Source: CAZUVQ01 sp964623915 (GTDB taxonomy: Bacteria; Bacillota; Clostridia; UMGS1883; UMGS1540). From it: a DNA stretch of 8,609 nt. Every line of letters starts with the position of its first letter. Position 1 is the stretch's first letter. Below are positions 1 through 7,205 of the stretch, one piece after another. The notes beneath the pieces were generated by a model that saw only the letters and a list, made by a program, of their open reading frames with translations, was not told the origin of the DNA and made no database searches. Both the position numbers and the translations under genes were made by a program. The stretch lies in the NCBI GenBank assembly GCA_964623915.1, contig CAZUVQ010000080.1, forward strand, positions 1-8,609, written 5' to 3'.

Positions 1-1129
1 CAAAAACAGCGTCCGTAACCTCAAATGCGCTCATTTCGGGCTTTTTATCATATGTAGAAACCTTTGGTGAATTTATTAAAACTCTGTCCTCCCCATCATA
101 CACCTTTTCAACACCACCGTTGAAAAAGAATGTTACATGGGCATATTTTTCAGTTTCTGCAATGCGCAGCTGTTTTTTACCAAGCCTTGATAAGTATTCT
201 CCAAATGTATTTTCAAGGCTTTGTGGTTTATATGCTACTGATACATTGGGCATTGTAGCATCATACTGTGTCATACAAACATAGTGAACCGGAAAATATT
301 TTCTGTCAAATCCTGAAAACTCAGGGTCAACAAAAGTTCTTGTAATTTCTCTTGCCCTGTCAGGTCGGAAATTAAAAAATACAATACTGTCGTTTTCTTT
401 TATTTTATCATCACAACAAACGGCAGGAATTACAAATTCATCAGTTACATCTTTTTCATAAGATGCCCTGACATATTCGGAAGCTGACAAAGCTCTCTCG
501 CCCTTGCCGCAAACCATGGCATCATATGCTTTTGACACACGCTCCCAACGGTTATCCCTGTCCATTGCATAGTATCTGCCCATAACCGTTGCTATTTTCC
601 CTATCCCGATTTCTTTCATTTTAGCTTCAAGCTCTTTTATAAAACCGGCACCCGAAACAGGCGAAACATCACGCCCATCAAGAATTGCGTGAACAAAAAC
701 CTTTTCAAGCCCCTGTTTTTTTGCCATTTCAAGAAGACCGAACAAGTGTTTAATATGGCTGTGAACACCACCGTCAGACAAAAGACCTATAAGGTGAAGT
801 GAACTGTCATTTTTTTTACAATTGTCACATGCCTTTATAAGTTCTTCATTGCCAAAGATTTCACCTTCGGCTATTGACTTTGAAATTCTTGTTAATTCCT
901 GGTACACTATTCTGCCTGCACCCATATTTGTATGCCCTACCTCCGAGTTTCCCATCTGCCCGTCAGGAAGGCCTACTGCCATACCCGAGGCATCAATTGA
1001 AGTATTCGGAAAATTATAAAAAAGCTTGTCAAGATTAGGCGTTGCAGCGGCTTTAATGGCATTTCCTCTTGTGTTTTCAGATATTCCAAAGCCGTCCATA
1101 ATAATTAGTGTAATGAGCTGCTTTTCCAT
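1..1129 (-). CDS. gpmI: 2,3-bisphosphoglycerate-independent phosphoglycerate mutase (partial, C-terminus beyond window)
   Basis: Cofactor-independent phosphoglycerate mutase, a cytoplasmic, metal-dependent (usually Mn2+) enzyme that interconverts 3- and 2-phosphoglycerate in lower glycolysis. The frame is open from the ATG to the left edge, giving 376 residues; the family is about 510 long, so roughly 135 C-terminal residues lie outside. Visible family hallmarks: the metal-binding MDGFG at 11-15; GQMGNSEVGH at 57-66, carrying the phosphorylated catalytic Ser62; GGVHSH at 120-125; LDGRD at 150-154; DRDNRW at 190-195; FRPDRAR at 254-260; and ETEKYAHVTFFFNGG at 325-339. The start is supported by AAAGGA upstream at normal spacing. 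It lies 78 bp after the PGK-TIM gene in the same direction, so the two are probably co-transcribed; enolase would be a natural next gene but is not visible. The part shown is intact. The identification is from motifs and is very secure. Confidence 0.96.
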   Translation of the reverse strand, partial: MEKQLITLIIMDGFGISENTRGNAIKAAATPNLDKLFYNFPNTSIDASGMAVGLPDGQMGNSEVGHTNMGAGRIVYQELTRISKSIAEGEIFGNEELIKACDNCKKNDSSLHLIGLLSDGGVHSHIKHLFGLLEMAKKQGLEKVFVHAILDGRDVSPVSGAGFIKELEAKMKEIGIGKIATVMGRYYAMDRDNRWERVSKAYDAMVCGKGERALSASEYVRASYEKDVTDEFVIPAVCCDDKIKENDSIVFFNFRPDRAREITRTFVDPEFSGFDRKYFPVHYVCMTQYDATMPNVSVAYKPQSLENTFGEYLSRLGKKQLRIAETEKYAHVTFFFNGGVEKVYDGEDRVLINSPKVSTYDKKPEMSAFEVTDAVF

Positions 1130-1150
1130 TGTAATCAATCCTTTCACAAA

Positions 1151-1193
1151 GAACTGCAAAATTAAATGCTTAAGGCACATAATCTTGCAGTCC
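1151..1193 (-). other. RNA hairpin between the pgk-tpi and gpmI genes
   Basis: Two 14-nt arms (1180-1193 and 1151-1164) pair across a 15-nt loop in the minus-strand transcript, with 12 Watson-Crick pairs. The two mismatches are both G-U wobbles in that RNA; read from the plus strand they would be C-A clashes, so the structure belongs to the minus transcript. The loop can form a small inner TGC/GCA stem. Only a weak T-run follows, so it is more likely an mRNA stability or processing element, or a partial terminator/attenuator, than a full terminator. The gpmI ribosome binding site begins soon after it. Function is inferred. Confidence 0.6.
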
Positions 1194-1207
1194 CTCAACT
1201 GGTTTAT

Positions 1208-3139
1208 TTATGCGTTTGCTATTACTGTAAAGTCATCAGTCTTAAGGCTTGCACCGCCAACAAGACCGCCGTCAATATCAGAGCAGCTAAAAAGCTCTGC
1301 CGCATTTTTTGCGTTTACGCTTCCGCCGTAAAGAATTACAATATCTTCAGCAGTTTTTTCACCGTAAAGCTCACCAATGAGAACACGTATTGCAGAGCAG
1401 ACCTCATTTGCCTGCTCGCAAGTTGCTGTCTCGCCTGTTCCTATTGCCCATATAGGTTCATAAGCAATAATAGTCTTTTTTGCCTGTTCATCAGAAACAT
1501 TTTTATACGCAATCTTGAGCTGTGTTCTGATAAAATCAATTGTGATACCGTCTTTTCTCTGTGCCAATGTCTCACCGCAGCAGATAATTGGTGTAAGGTT
1601 ATGTTCTAATGCTTTTAATACCTTTGCATTTACTGTATTATCTGTTTCGGCAAAGTACTCACGTCTTTCAGAGTGACCTATTATAACGTATTTTACACCT
1701 AAATCCGTAAGCATATCAGGAGCAATTTCCCCTGTAAAAGCACCTTTTTCCTCGTAGTACATATTTTGAGCACCAACTTCAACAATTGTGCCCTTAGCCG
1801 CTTCAACAGCCGCAGGAATGCAAACAGCTGTGGGGCATACAATTACTGTATTTGAAGCACCGTCAGCCTTTTGGGCAAGCTCCTTAATAAATGCGCCGCA
1901 CTGTGAAGGGAGCATATTCATTTTCCAGTTACCGGCTGCTACTTTCTTTTTGTTGTCTAAAAGGCAATCAATGCCTGGTAGAATTTTTCCTTCAAGGAAT
2001 TCAAAATAACTTTTTGTTGAAATATGTGTCATCTTGTCTGCAAAGCCAAGCTGTTCAACTGCCGCCGCACTGTCGCCGCCGCCGATAATAGTAACAGCAT
2101 CCGTTTCTGATAAAGCCTTTGCAATTGCTATTGTGCCCTGTGCAAGTGTCGGGTTTTCAAATACGCCCATTGGACCGTTCCAAACAATCGTCTTTGCACA
2201 TTTAACAGCATCAGCAAATAATTCTCGTGTTTTTACGCCTATATCAAGCCCCATTTTATCCTTGGAAATTGATGTTGAACACACTGTATCAACTTCTATT
2301 TCACCATTGATGGGCTCGGGAAAGGATGAAGATACCACAGTATCCACAGGGAGAAGCATTTTAACACCCTTCGCCTCTGCCTTTGCCATAAGTTCACGTG
2401 CCAAGGCAAGCTTTTCTTCGTCACACAAAGATGTTCCGATTTCATATCCTTTAGCCTTTAAGAAGGTATAAGCCATACCGCCGCCTATTATGAGTGTATC
2501 AACCTTTGTGATAAGGTTTTCAATAACCCCTATTTTATCGGATACCTTAGCACCGCCTAAAATAGCAACAAAAGGGCGCTGAGGGTTTGCAAGTGCCTTC
2601 CCCATTATGTCTATTTCCTTCTGAATAAGGTAACCGCAAACTGCCGGAAGATAAGTAGCAACACCTGCTGTTGAAGCGTGTGCTCTGTGTGCCGTACCGA
2701 ATGCATCGTTTACATAAACCTCTGCAAGAGAAGCAAGTTCTTTTGAAAACTGTGGGTCATTCTTTTCTTCTTCCTTATGAAATCTCACATTTTCAAGCAG
2801 TATTACATCGCCGTCCTTCATATTGGCGACAAGTGACTTTGCACTGTCCCCAATAACATCCTGTGCCATCACAACTTCTTTTGAAAGATGCTCAGATAGC
2901 CTTTTTGCTACGGGAGCAAGGCTGTACTTCATATTAAACTCACCTTTAGGTCTTCCAAGGTGTGAGCAAAGGATAACCTTTGCACCCTTTGAAATCAGGT
3001 ACTTAATTGTGGGAAGCGCGCCTAAAATTCTGTTTTCGTCAGTAATGACCTTGTCTGCATCAAGTGGCACGTTAAAATCACAGCGAACCAACACCTTTTT
3101 GCCGGCTATATCAATACTTTCAATGGATTTTTTATTCAT
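1208..3139 (-). CDS. pgk-tpiA: Bifunctional phosphoglycerate kinase / triosephosphate isomerase fusion
   Basis: A single 643-residue cytoplasmic chain joining two glycolytic enzymes. The PGK half (about 1-396; transfers phosphate from 1,3-bisphosphoglycerate to ADP) shows DFNVP at 21-25, SHLGRP at 59-64, ENVRF at 116-120, HRAHAS at 151-156, GGAKVSDK at 195-202, WNGPMGVFE at 320-328 and GGGDS at 353-357. The TIM half (about 398-643; interconverts dihydroxyacetone phosphate and glyceraldehyde 3-phosphate) shows GNWKMN with Lys406, GHSERR with His489, AYEPIWAIGTG with Glu561, YGGSV at 604-608 and VGGASL. Both halves are of normal length with essentially no linker. The ATG at 3139 is chosen because AGAGGT lies 8 nt before it; a longer TTG reading from 3175 adds 12 unconserved residues inside a hairpin. 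Odd: the usual STGGGAS loop near the PGK C-terminus is replaced by ST-KSY, two residues shorter, so PGK activity is uncertain. Both identities are secure; PGK-TIM fusions are known, for example in Thermotoga. Confidence 0.96.
   Translation of the reverse strand: MNKKSIESIDIAGKKVLVRCDFNVPLDADKVITDENRILGALPTIKYLISKGAKVILCSHLGRPKGEFNMKYSLAPVAKRLSEHLSKEVVMAQDVIGDSAKSLVANMKDGDVILLENVRFHKEEEKNDPQFSKELASLAEVYVNDAFGTAHRAHASTAGVATYLPAVCGYLIQKEIDIMGKALANPQRPFVAILGGAKVSDKIGVIENLITKVDTLIIGGGMAYTFLKAKGYEIGTSLCDEEKLALARELMAKAEAKGVKMLLPVDTVVSSSFPEPINGEIEVDTVCSTSISKDKMGLDIGVKTRELFADAVKCAKTIVWNGPMGVFENPTLAQGTIAIAKALSETDAVTIIGGGDSAAAVEQLGFADKMTHISTKSYFEFLEGKILPGIDCLLDNKKKVAAGNWKMNMLPSQCGAFIKELAQKADGASNTVIVCPTAVCIPAAVEAAKGTIVEVGAQNMYYEEKGAFTGEIAPDMLTDLGVKYVIIGHSERREYFAETDNTVNAKVLKALEHNLTPIICCGETLAQRKDGITIDFIRTQLKIAYKNVSDEQAKKTIIAYEPIWAIGTGETATCEQANEVCSAIRVLIGELYGEKTAEDIVILYGGSVNAKNAAELFSCSDIDGGLVGGASLKTDDFTVIANA
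1929..1952 (-). other. Possible -1 frameshift site at the PGK-TIM junction
   Basis: At the domain boundary the minus strand reads C AAA AAG (1946-1952), with AAA and AAG in the zero frame as Lys397-Lys398. A -1 slip here would read GAA AGT AGC AGC CGG and then TAA (1929-1931), ending a free PGK of 402 residues with an ESSR tail. The heptamer resembles the dnaX slippery site (A AAA AAG) but its first base is C, which weakens it. Only a very small possible stem lies downstream, and no Shine-Dalgarno-like stimulator is close upstream. It may be chance. Confidence 0.25.
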
Positions 3140-3147
3140 TACAAAAC

Positions 3148-3153
3148 ACCTCT
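3148..3153 (-). promoter_or_regulatory. Shine-Dalgarno site that fixes the pgk-tpi start
   Basis: AGAGGT on the minus strand lies 8 nt before the ATG at 3139, normal spacing. The alternative upstream TTG at 3175 falls inside the hairpin stem. The hairpin base is only about 3 nt upstream of this site, so folding of the leader could affect ribosome access. Confidence 0.75.
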
Positions 3154-3156
3154 GAT

Positions 3157-3213
3157 AAAAATATGGCACTGTCAAGTTTTTTGCCTAAAAATCAACGGAC
3201 AGTACCTATTTTT
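3157..3213 (-). promoter_or_regulatory. Long leader hairpin before pgk-tpi (terminator- or attenuator-like)
   Basis: In the minus transcript GGUACUGUC (3198-3206) pairs fully with GACAGUGCC (3165-3173), counting one G-U wobble. An A-rich flank (3207-3213) pairs with a U-rich flank (3157-3163) across a single bulged A at 3164. The 24-nt loop can itself fold as UUUUU-AGGC-AAAAA. A GC-containing stem with A-tract and U-tract flanks is the shape of an intrinsic terminator. It ends 17 nt before the pgk-tpi ATG, leaving no room for a promoter after it, so transcripts of pgk-tpi must pass through it. An attenuator, a leaky terminator after the ADP-ribosylglycohydrolase gene, or an operator palindrome all remain possible. 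I see no convincing promoter in the rest of the 126 bp gap (3140-3265). Confidence 0.55.
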
Positions 3214-3265
3214 CGCTGATTTTACTTGATTTTTTTGCTTTTTTATAAATTATTTGACGCTACTA

Positions 3266-4825
3266 TTATTTGTATATTAAATCCGTACACCATTTTGATT
3301 TATGCCAATGGTTTCCGTCATATATTCTAAACCCTATTGAAAAGTCAAGATTGCTTGTCCGTTTAAGAAGTTTTAAAATGATTATATTTTCACCTTTTTT
3401 TAAATCAACAAAGCAGAAATTATTATAAGGTGTCCAAAGCCTTATTTCATCTTTTTCAAGAACTTTTTCACCATTAACAGACAGAGAAAATCCGTCGCTA
3501 TTACCTATAATTGCCCAAATTCTTTTATCTTCCGGTGAAATAACCGTAGTTTCCAGCGAACATGCGTATTGGCCTTCCATTGTGAAATATTTATCTATTT
3601 CAATAAAATCTTCGTATGCTTCTATCTCAAATGCTTTTTCGCCTTTTTCATATTCTCTTTCTAAAAAAACTTCATTATTCACCATACATACAATATCAGG
3701 CAGAACACATCCTTCACCATGCGGGCTTGGGTAATCAGGATTCATAGGTAAATCAAGTTGGTCGAAATATGGGCCGTAAACGCTCCACTTAACCGGCTGT
3801 ATAGCTTTAAGGCTTTCCTGCAACCCGTCTTCCGTAGGATATACCGGCTCAATCTCAACAGTTTCCGGCATATTAAAAGCGAGTTTTGCCGTGTCCTTTG
3901 CAAGGTCGAAAATACTGTCTGATCTTCTTTGCACGTCAATTCCACATATAAAATAATCTTTGATTAGTTCTCCTAATTCTCCAAGAGCTTTATAGCCTTT
4001 AATTATTCCAACAACTGATGCTGCAGATGCACAGGTGCAGTCTGTATCAAATCCACAACGAAGAGCAATATTTATGGTTTTTCTCATATCGCATTCTCCG
4101 TAAAGCAAAGAAATTAAGACCATACCTAAATTCTGTACTACATTTGTAAAATCAGGATGACCGAACTTGTTAAGCATTTTCTGTCTTACTGAAATCCAGT
4201 CTTCGCCGTTTAAGTATTTTTCGAGGATGAAAGAGAAAGCTTTGTAAAGCTTTGAATCGGAAGGAATAAACTCCATACCCTTTCCCGCAAGAGTAAGTAT
4301 ATCACTCTCATAAAAAGCCATTGCTTCTATACAAGCAAGAAACTGCTCCGCATAGACGGAGTTATCAGCATGGTCAAGACAAGCATCTATATATGCATAC
4401 TTCTTCGCAAGTTCAGGTTTTCCGGCACAAATAATACCCCAAATTTCCGAACGAATCGGGCACCCCATACCTTCTTTAAAGAAACGGTTGTTTATAATTC
4501 CGCTATAAGGAGGTTTTATTCCTCTCATATAGTTTTTCATAAAATATCCATATTCCGAAAAGGGGTACCAACATTTTTCAATCCACGCATCAGCTAAATC
4601 AGAAGAAGTAATGTCATAACCTTTTTTTTCTAAAACATCAACCCACAAAAGTTGCAAATCAAGGTCATCATTCGGTAAGTCAGGATTAAACACCTCTGTA
4701 AAATCCTTTATATCAATAAGCTTTTTAATACCCTCAAGAGGTGCCCCTGCAGCACCTCCAAGGCACTTCCCGTACCAACATCCATGTACTTTATCTAAAA
4801 ACACCTCGTATGCACTATTTATCAT
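3266..4825 (-). CDS. ADP-ribosylglycohydrolase (DraG/ARH) family protein with C-terminal beta-rich domain
   Basis: A 519-residue, probably cytoplasmic protein (no signal peptide or membrane segment). The N-terminal two-thirds (about 8-315) matches the ADP-ribosylglycohydrolase fold, whose members remove ADP-ribose from proteins or small molecules using two Mg2+ ions. Visible metal-site motifs are NDDLDLQ at 52-58, HADNSVYAEQF at 152-162 and GFDTDCTCA at 258-266. The Thr/Ser often preceding the first DD pair is Asn52 here. Residues about 345-519 form an added region rich in beta strands and aromatics (VNGEKVLEKD, LWTPYNNFCFVDLKKGEN, LDFSIGFRIYDGNHWH), resembling a galactose-binding-like or PA14-like sandwich; this is judged by pattern only. 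ADP-ribosylglycohydrolases normally lack this extension. The gene starts 22 bp after the oxidoreductase gamma subunit with GGGGAAAG upstream, so it is probably in the same operon. The substrate is unknown: a protein, nucleoside or glycoside are all possible. Family call secure, function open. Confidence 0.85.
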   Translation of the reverse strand: MINSAYEVFLDKVHGCWYGKCLGGAAGAPLEGIKKLIDIKDFTEVFNPDLPNDDLDLQLLWVDVLEKKGYDITSSDLADAWIEKCWYPFSEYGYFMKNYMRGIKPPYSGIINNRFFKEGMGCPIRSEIWGIICAGKPELAKKYAYIDACLDHADNSVYAEQFLACIEAMAFYESDILTLAGKGMEFIPSDSKLYKAFSFILEKYLNGEDWISVRQKMLNKFGHPDFTNVVQNLGMVLISLLYGECDMRKTINIALRCGFDTDCTCASAASVVGIIKGYKALGELGELIKDYFICGIDVQRRSDSIFDLAKDTAKLAFNMPETVEIEPVYPTEDGLQESLKAIQPVKWSVYGPYFDQLDLPMNPDYPSPHGEGCVLPDIVCMVNNEVFLEREYEKGEKAFEIEAYEDFIEIDKYFTMEGQYACSLETTVISPEDKRIWAIIGNSDGFSLSVNGEKVLEKDEIRLWTPYNNFCFVDLKKGENIIILKLLKRTSNLDFSIGFRIYDGNHWHKSKWCTDLIYK

Positions 4826-4847
4826 TTAATCTTTCCCCATTAAATAT

Positions 4848-5381
4848 TTATTTACTGAAGCCTCGTAAGACTGCTTTTTTATTCAGCTCGAAAAGCTCGG
4901 GTTTATTTTTTGGCATACACTTTGCAAGGCCTTTTTCAAACACTTCAAAATCAACAACCTTGCTCTGTTTAATATAAGCACCGAGCAAAATCATATTTGC
5001 AAGCTTTTTAGCATTTAATTCCTCCGCCAGCTTTGTTGCCGGAGCAGAAACGACCAAAACATCATCTCGTGTTATTTCTGACGGGTCAATTAAAGTGCTG
5101 TCAATTACAATATAGCCGCCGGGCACAACGCTTGATTCAAACTTTTTCAGTGAAGGAAGATTCATAGCAAAAAGCGTTGTTGGGTTTATGATAAGTGGTG
5201 ATGCAACGCTTTCATCTGAAATTATTACATGGCAATTTGCCGTTCCGCCACGCATTTCAGGTCCGTAGGAGGGGAGCCATGAAACCTGTTTGCCGTCAAC
5301 AAGCCCTGTATAGGCAAGCACCTTGCCCATAAAAAGAACACCCTGACCGCCGAAACCGGCAATAATAAACTCATTATTCAT
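4848..5381 (-). CDS. korC: 2-oxoacid:ferredoxin oxidoreductase, gamma subunit (KorC/VorC-like)
   Basis: Gamma subunit of a four-subunit 2-oxoacid:ferredoxin oxidoreductase; in this family it forms the domain that helps bind coenzyme A and closes over the active site. The protein is 177 residues, normal for the family, and carries the hallmark GFGGQGV at 9-15 followed by SWLPSYGPEMRGGTANC at 34-50. Its ATG overlaps the end of the beta subunit gene by 8 bp and is preceded by a strong AAGGAGG 9 nt away, so translation of the two is probably coupled. The subunit class is clear; which 2-oxoacid the complex uses cannot be read from this subunit. Confidence 0.93.
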   Translation of the reverse strand: MNNEFIIAGFGGQGVLFMGKVLAYTGLVDGKQVSWLPSYGPEMRGGTANCHVIISDESVASPLIINPTTLFAMNLPSLKKFESSVVPGGYIVIDSTLIDPSEITRDDVLVVSAPATKLAEELNAKKLANMILLGAYIKQSKVVDFEVFEKGLAKCMPKNKPELFELNKKAVLRGFSK

Positions 5382-6132
5382 TTTTTTCCGCCTCCTTATC
5401 TTTATCTTTATAAACTCCCAAAGGATAGAACGGAATCATGTTATCACGAAGCCATTGTAATGCCTCGACAGGAGAAAGCCCCCAGTTTGTAGGACAGGTT
5501 GATAAAACCTCAACAAGGCTGAAACCCTTTCCTGCCAATTGATATTCAAAAGCTTTTTTTATAGCAGCTTTTGCTTTTTTAATATTTGGAACGCTGTCAA
5601 CAGACACCCTTTCAATATAAGCCGCTCCGCCCGTTTGTGACAGAAGCTCGCTTACTTTTAAAGGATTTCCCTGCGTTTTTATATCACGACCGTAAGGGCT
5701 TGTCTGGGTTACCTGCCCCGGAAGTGTTGTGGGAGCCATCTGACCGCCCGTCATACCATAAATTGCGTTGTTTACAAAAATAACGGTGATATTTTCACCC
5801 CTTGAAGCAGCATGCACTGTTTCTGCAGTACCAATTGCCGCCAAGTCACCGTCGCCCTGATATGTGAAAACAACGTTTTCCGGAAGAGAACGTTTAACAC
5901 CCGTCGCAACAGCGGGAGCCCTTCCGTGAGCTGCTTCTATCATATCACACTCAAAGTAATTGTATGCGAAAACCGCACAACCAACTGGAGCAATACCAAC
6001 TGTTTTGCCTTCTATCCCAAGCTCATCCAAAACCTCTGCCACAAGGCGGTGAATAATACCGTGGGTACAGCCGGGGCAATAATGAAGGGGCACGTCACTC
6101 AAAGAGTGGGGCCTTGTAAATACTTTTGCCAT
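5374..6132 (-). CDS. korB: 2-oxoacid:ferredoxin oxidoreductase, beta (thiamine diphosphate) subunit
   Basis: Catalytic beta subunit, 252 residues, cytoplasmic. It binds thiamine diphosphate and one [4Fe-4S] cluster and decarboxylates a 2-oxoacid, passing electrons on to ferredoxin. Seen in the sequence: YCPGCTHGI at 18-26 with Cys19 and Cys22, plus Cys52 and Cys213 as likely remaining cluster ligands; the thiamine diphosphate motif GDGDLAAIG at 93-101; and VNNAIYGMTGGQMAPTT at 120-136. The CPGCTHG form and the NNAIYGMTGGQ stretch resemble the VOR/KOR branch rather than pyruvate oxidoreductases, which usually have a fused or longer architecture. Its start overlaps the alpha stop by one base (TAATG), with AAGGGGAT upstream. 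Confidence in subunit type is high; the naming korB versus vorA depends on substrate. Confidence 0.94.
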   Translation of the reverse strand: MAKVFTRPHSLSDVPLHYCPGCTHGIIHRLVAEVLDELGIEGKTVGIAPVGCAVFAYNYFECDMIEAAHGRAPAVATGVKRSLPENVVFTYQGDGDLAAIGTAETVHAASRGENITVIFVNNAIYGMTGGQMAPTTLPGQVTQTSPYGRDIKTQGNPLKVSELLSQTGGAAYIERVSVDSVPNIKKAKAAIKKAFEYQLAGKGFSLVEVLSTCPTNWGLSPVEALQWLRDNMIPFYPLGVYKDKDKEAEKNE

Positions 6133-7196
6133 TATTTTAAATCCCCTTTCATTTCCATAAGTGCATTAACTATTTCATCGGGAGTGGGAACCATGCCGCC
6201 TGTTCTTCCGAAAAACCCGACAGGGCATTTGCCGTTCACCGCAAGGCGTACATCTTCCACCATCTGTCCCATGCTCATTTCAACAGTTAATATTCCTTTT
6301 ACTTTTTTAGCAGCATTAGCGAAAGCCTCAGATGGGAATGGCCACAAAGTAACAGGCCTTATAAGACCTACTTTTATTCCTTCGTTTCTGAGCTTTGCAA
6401 TAGCTGTTTTAACTATTCGTGCCGTAGTTCCGTATGATGCGAAAATAAACTCCGCATCATCTGTCATATATTCCTCAACACGTGTTTCATTTTCTTCTAT
6501 AGTTTTATAGCGTTCATATCTTTCAACTACTATTTTTTCCAAAACATCGGGCTCTATGTACAAAGAGTTCACAATGTTTCTTTTTCTTTTCATTTGTGTG
6601 CCGCATGCAGCGTAATCCTTTTCGGAAATTTCGGGTTCTTCGCCCTCTGTAAATTCAACAGGCTCCATCATCTGCCCTAACATTCCGTCACCCATTATCA
6701 TTACGGGTATACGGTATTTATCTGCAACGTCAAACGCATCTTTTGTAATATCAACTACTTCCTGAATTGAACCGGGAGCTAAAACAACCATTTTGTAATC
6801 ACCGTGTCCGCCGCCTTTTGTCGCCTGGAAATAATCACTTTGCGCCGGTTGAATACCGCCAAGACCGGGACCTCCGCGAACTATATTTACTATAACACAA
6901 GGCAAGTCACTTCCTGCAATATATGAAATACCTTCTTGTTTGAGGCTTATTCCGGGGCTTGACGAGGATGTCATAACCCTCTTGCCTGCCGAAGCCGCAC
7001 CATAAACCATATTAATAGCGGCAACCTCGCTTTCCGCCTGAAGAAATACACCGTCGATTTTTGGCAAACGCTTTGCCATGTATGCCGCAACCTCTGTTTG
7101 TGGAGTTATCGGGTAACCGAAGAAAAGCTTGCAGCCTGCACGGATTGCCGCCTCAGCGATAGCTTCATTTCCCTTCATTAAAACTTTTTCGCCCAT
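6132..7196 (-). CDS. korA: 2-oxoacid:ferredoxin oxidoreductase, alpha subunit (VorB/KorA, probably 2-ketoisovalerate type)
   Basis: Alpha subunit, 354 residues, supplying the pyrimidine-binding side of the thiamine diphosphate site and much of the substrate pocket. Motifs: GYPITPQTE at 27-35, FLQAESEVAAINMVYGA at 51-67, TSSSSPGISLKQEG at 76-89, NIVRGGPGLGGIQPAQSDY at 104-122, and TKGGGHGDY at 126-134. The RGGPGLGG and KGGGHGDY forms are those I associate with subunits annotated as VorB (3-methyl-2-oxobutanoate, that is 2-ketoisovalerate, oxidoreductase), so branched-chain 2-oxoacids from Val, Leu and Ile are the most likely substrates; 2-oxoglutarate is the main alternative. The open frame extends to 7274, but the ATG at 7196 is preferred: AGAAAGG lies 9 nt upstream, and the longer versions would run into the ferredoxin gene. 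The ATG at 7205 directly abuts that site and is less likely. It follows the ferredoxin subunit gene by 14 bp and overlaps the beta subunit start. Confidence 0.94.
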   Translation of the reverse strand: MGEKVLMKGNEAIAEAAIRAGCKLFFGYPITPQTEVAAYMAKRLPKIDGVFLQAESEVAAINMVYGAASAGKRVMTSSSSPGISLKQEGISYIAGSDLPCVIVNIVRGGPGLGGIQPAQSDYFQATKGGGHGDYKMVVLAPGSIQEVVDITKDAFDVADKYRIPVMIMGDGMLGQMMEPVEFTEGEEPEISEKDYAACGTQMKRKRNIVNSLYIEPDVLEKIVVERYERYKTIEENETRVEEYMTDDAEFIFASYGTTARIVKTAIAKLRNEGIKVGLIRPVTLWPFPSEAFANAAKKVKGILTVEMSMGQMVEDVRLAVNGKCPVGFFGRTGGMVPTPDEIVNALMEMKGDLK

Positions 7197-7205
7197 AACT
7201 GTCAT

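Noticed and set aside
2034..2471. 145-residue plus-strand reading frame
   Set aside because: It is antisense to the conserved PGK domain, is low-complexity Ser/Ala/Pro-rich, and has no family resemblance.
3140..3175. N-terminal extension of the PGK-TIM protein from a TTG at 3175
   Set aside because: The 12 extra residues do not resemble PGK, the TTG lies beside the hairpin stem, and a well-spaced AGAGGT supports the ATG at 3139.
3169..3176. TTGACA as a -35 element for pgk-tpi
   Set aside because: No -10-like hexamer lies 16-18 bp downstream (that position is the ribosome site), and the sequence is explained by the hairpin stem.
3165..3206. CggR-type glycolytic operator
   Set aside because: The TGTC/GACA halves are faintly similar, but the GGGAC...TGTC tandem arrangement is absent; an RNA hairpin explains the symmetry better.
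5812..6510. 232-residue plus-strand reading frame
   Set aside because: It lies antisense across the alpha and beta oxidoreductase genes, whose motifs are unmistakable; its composition is that of a shadow frame.
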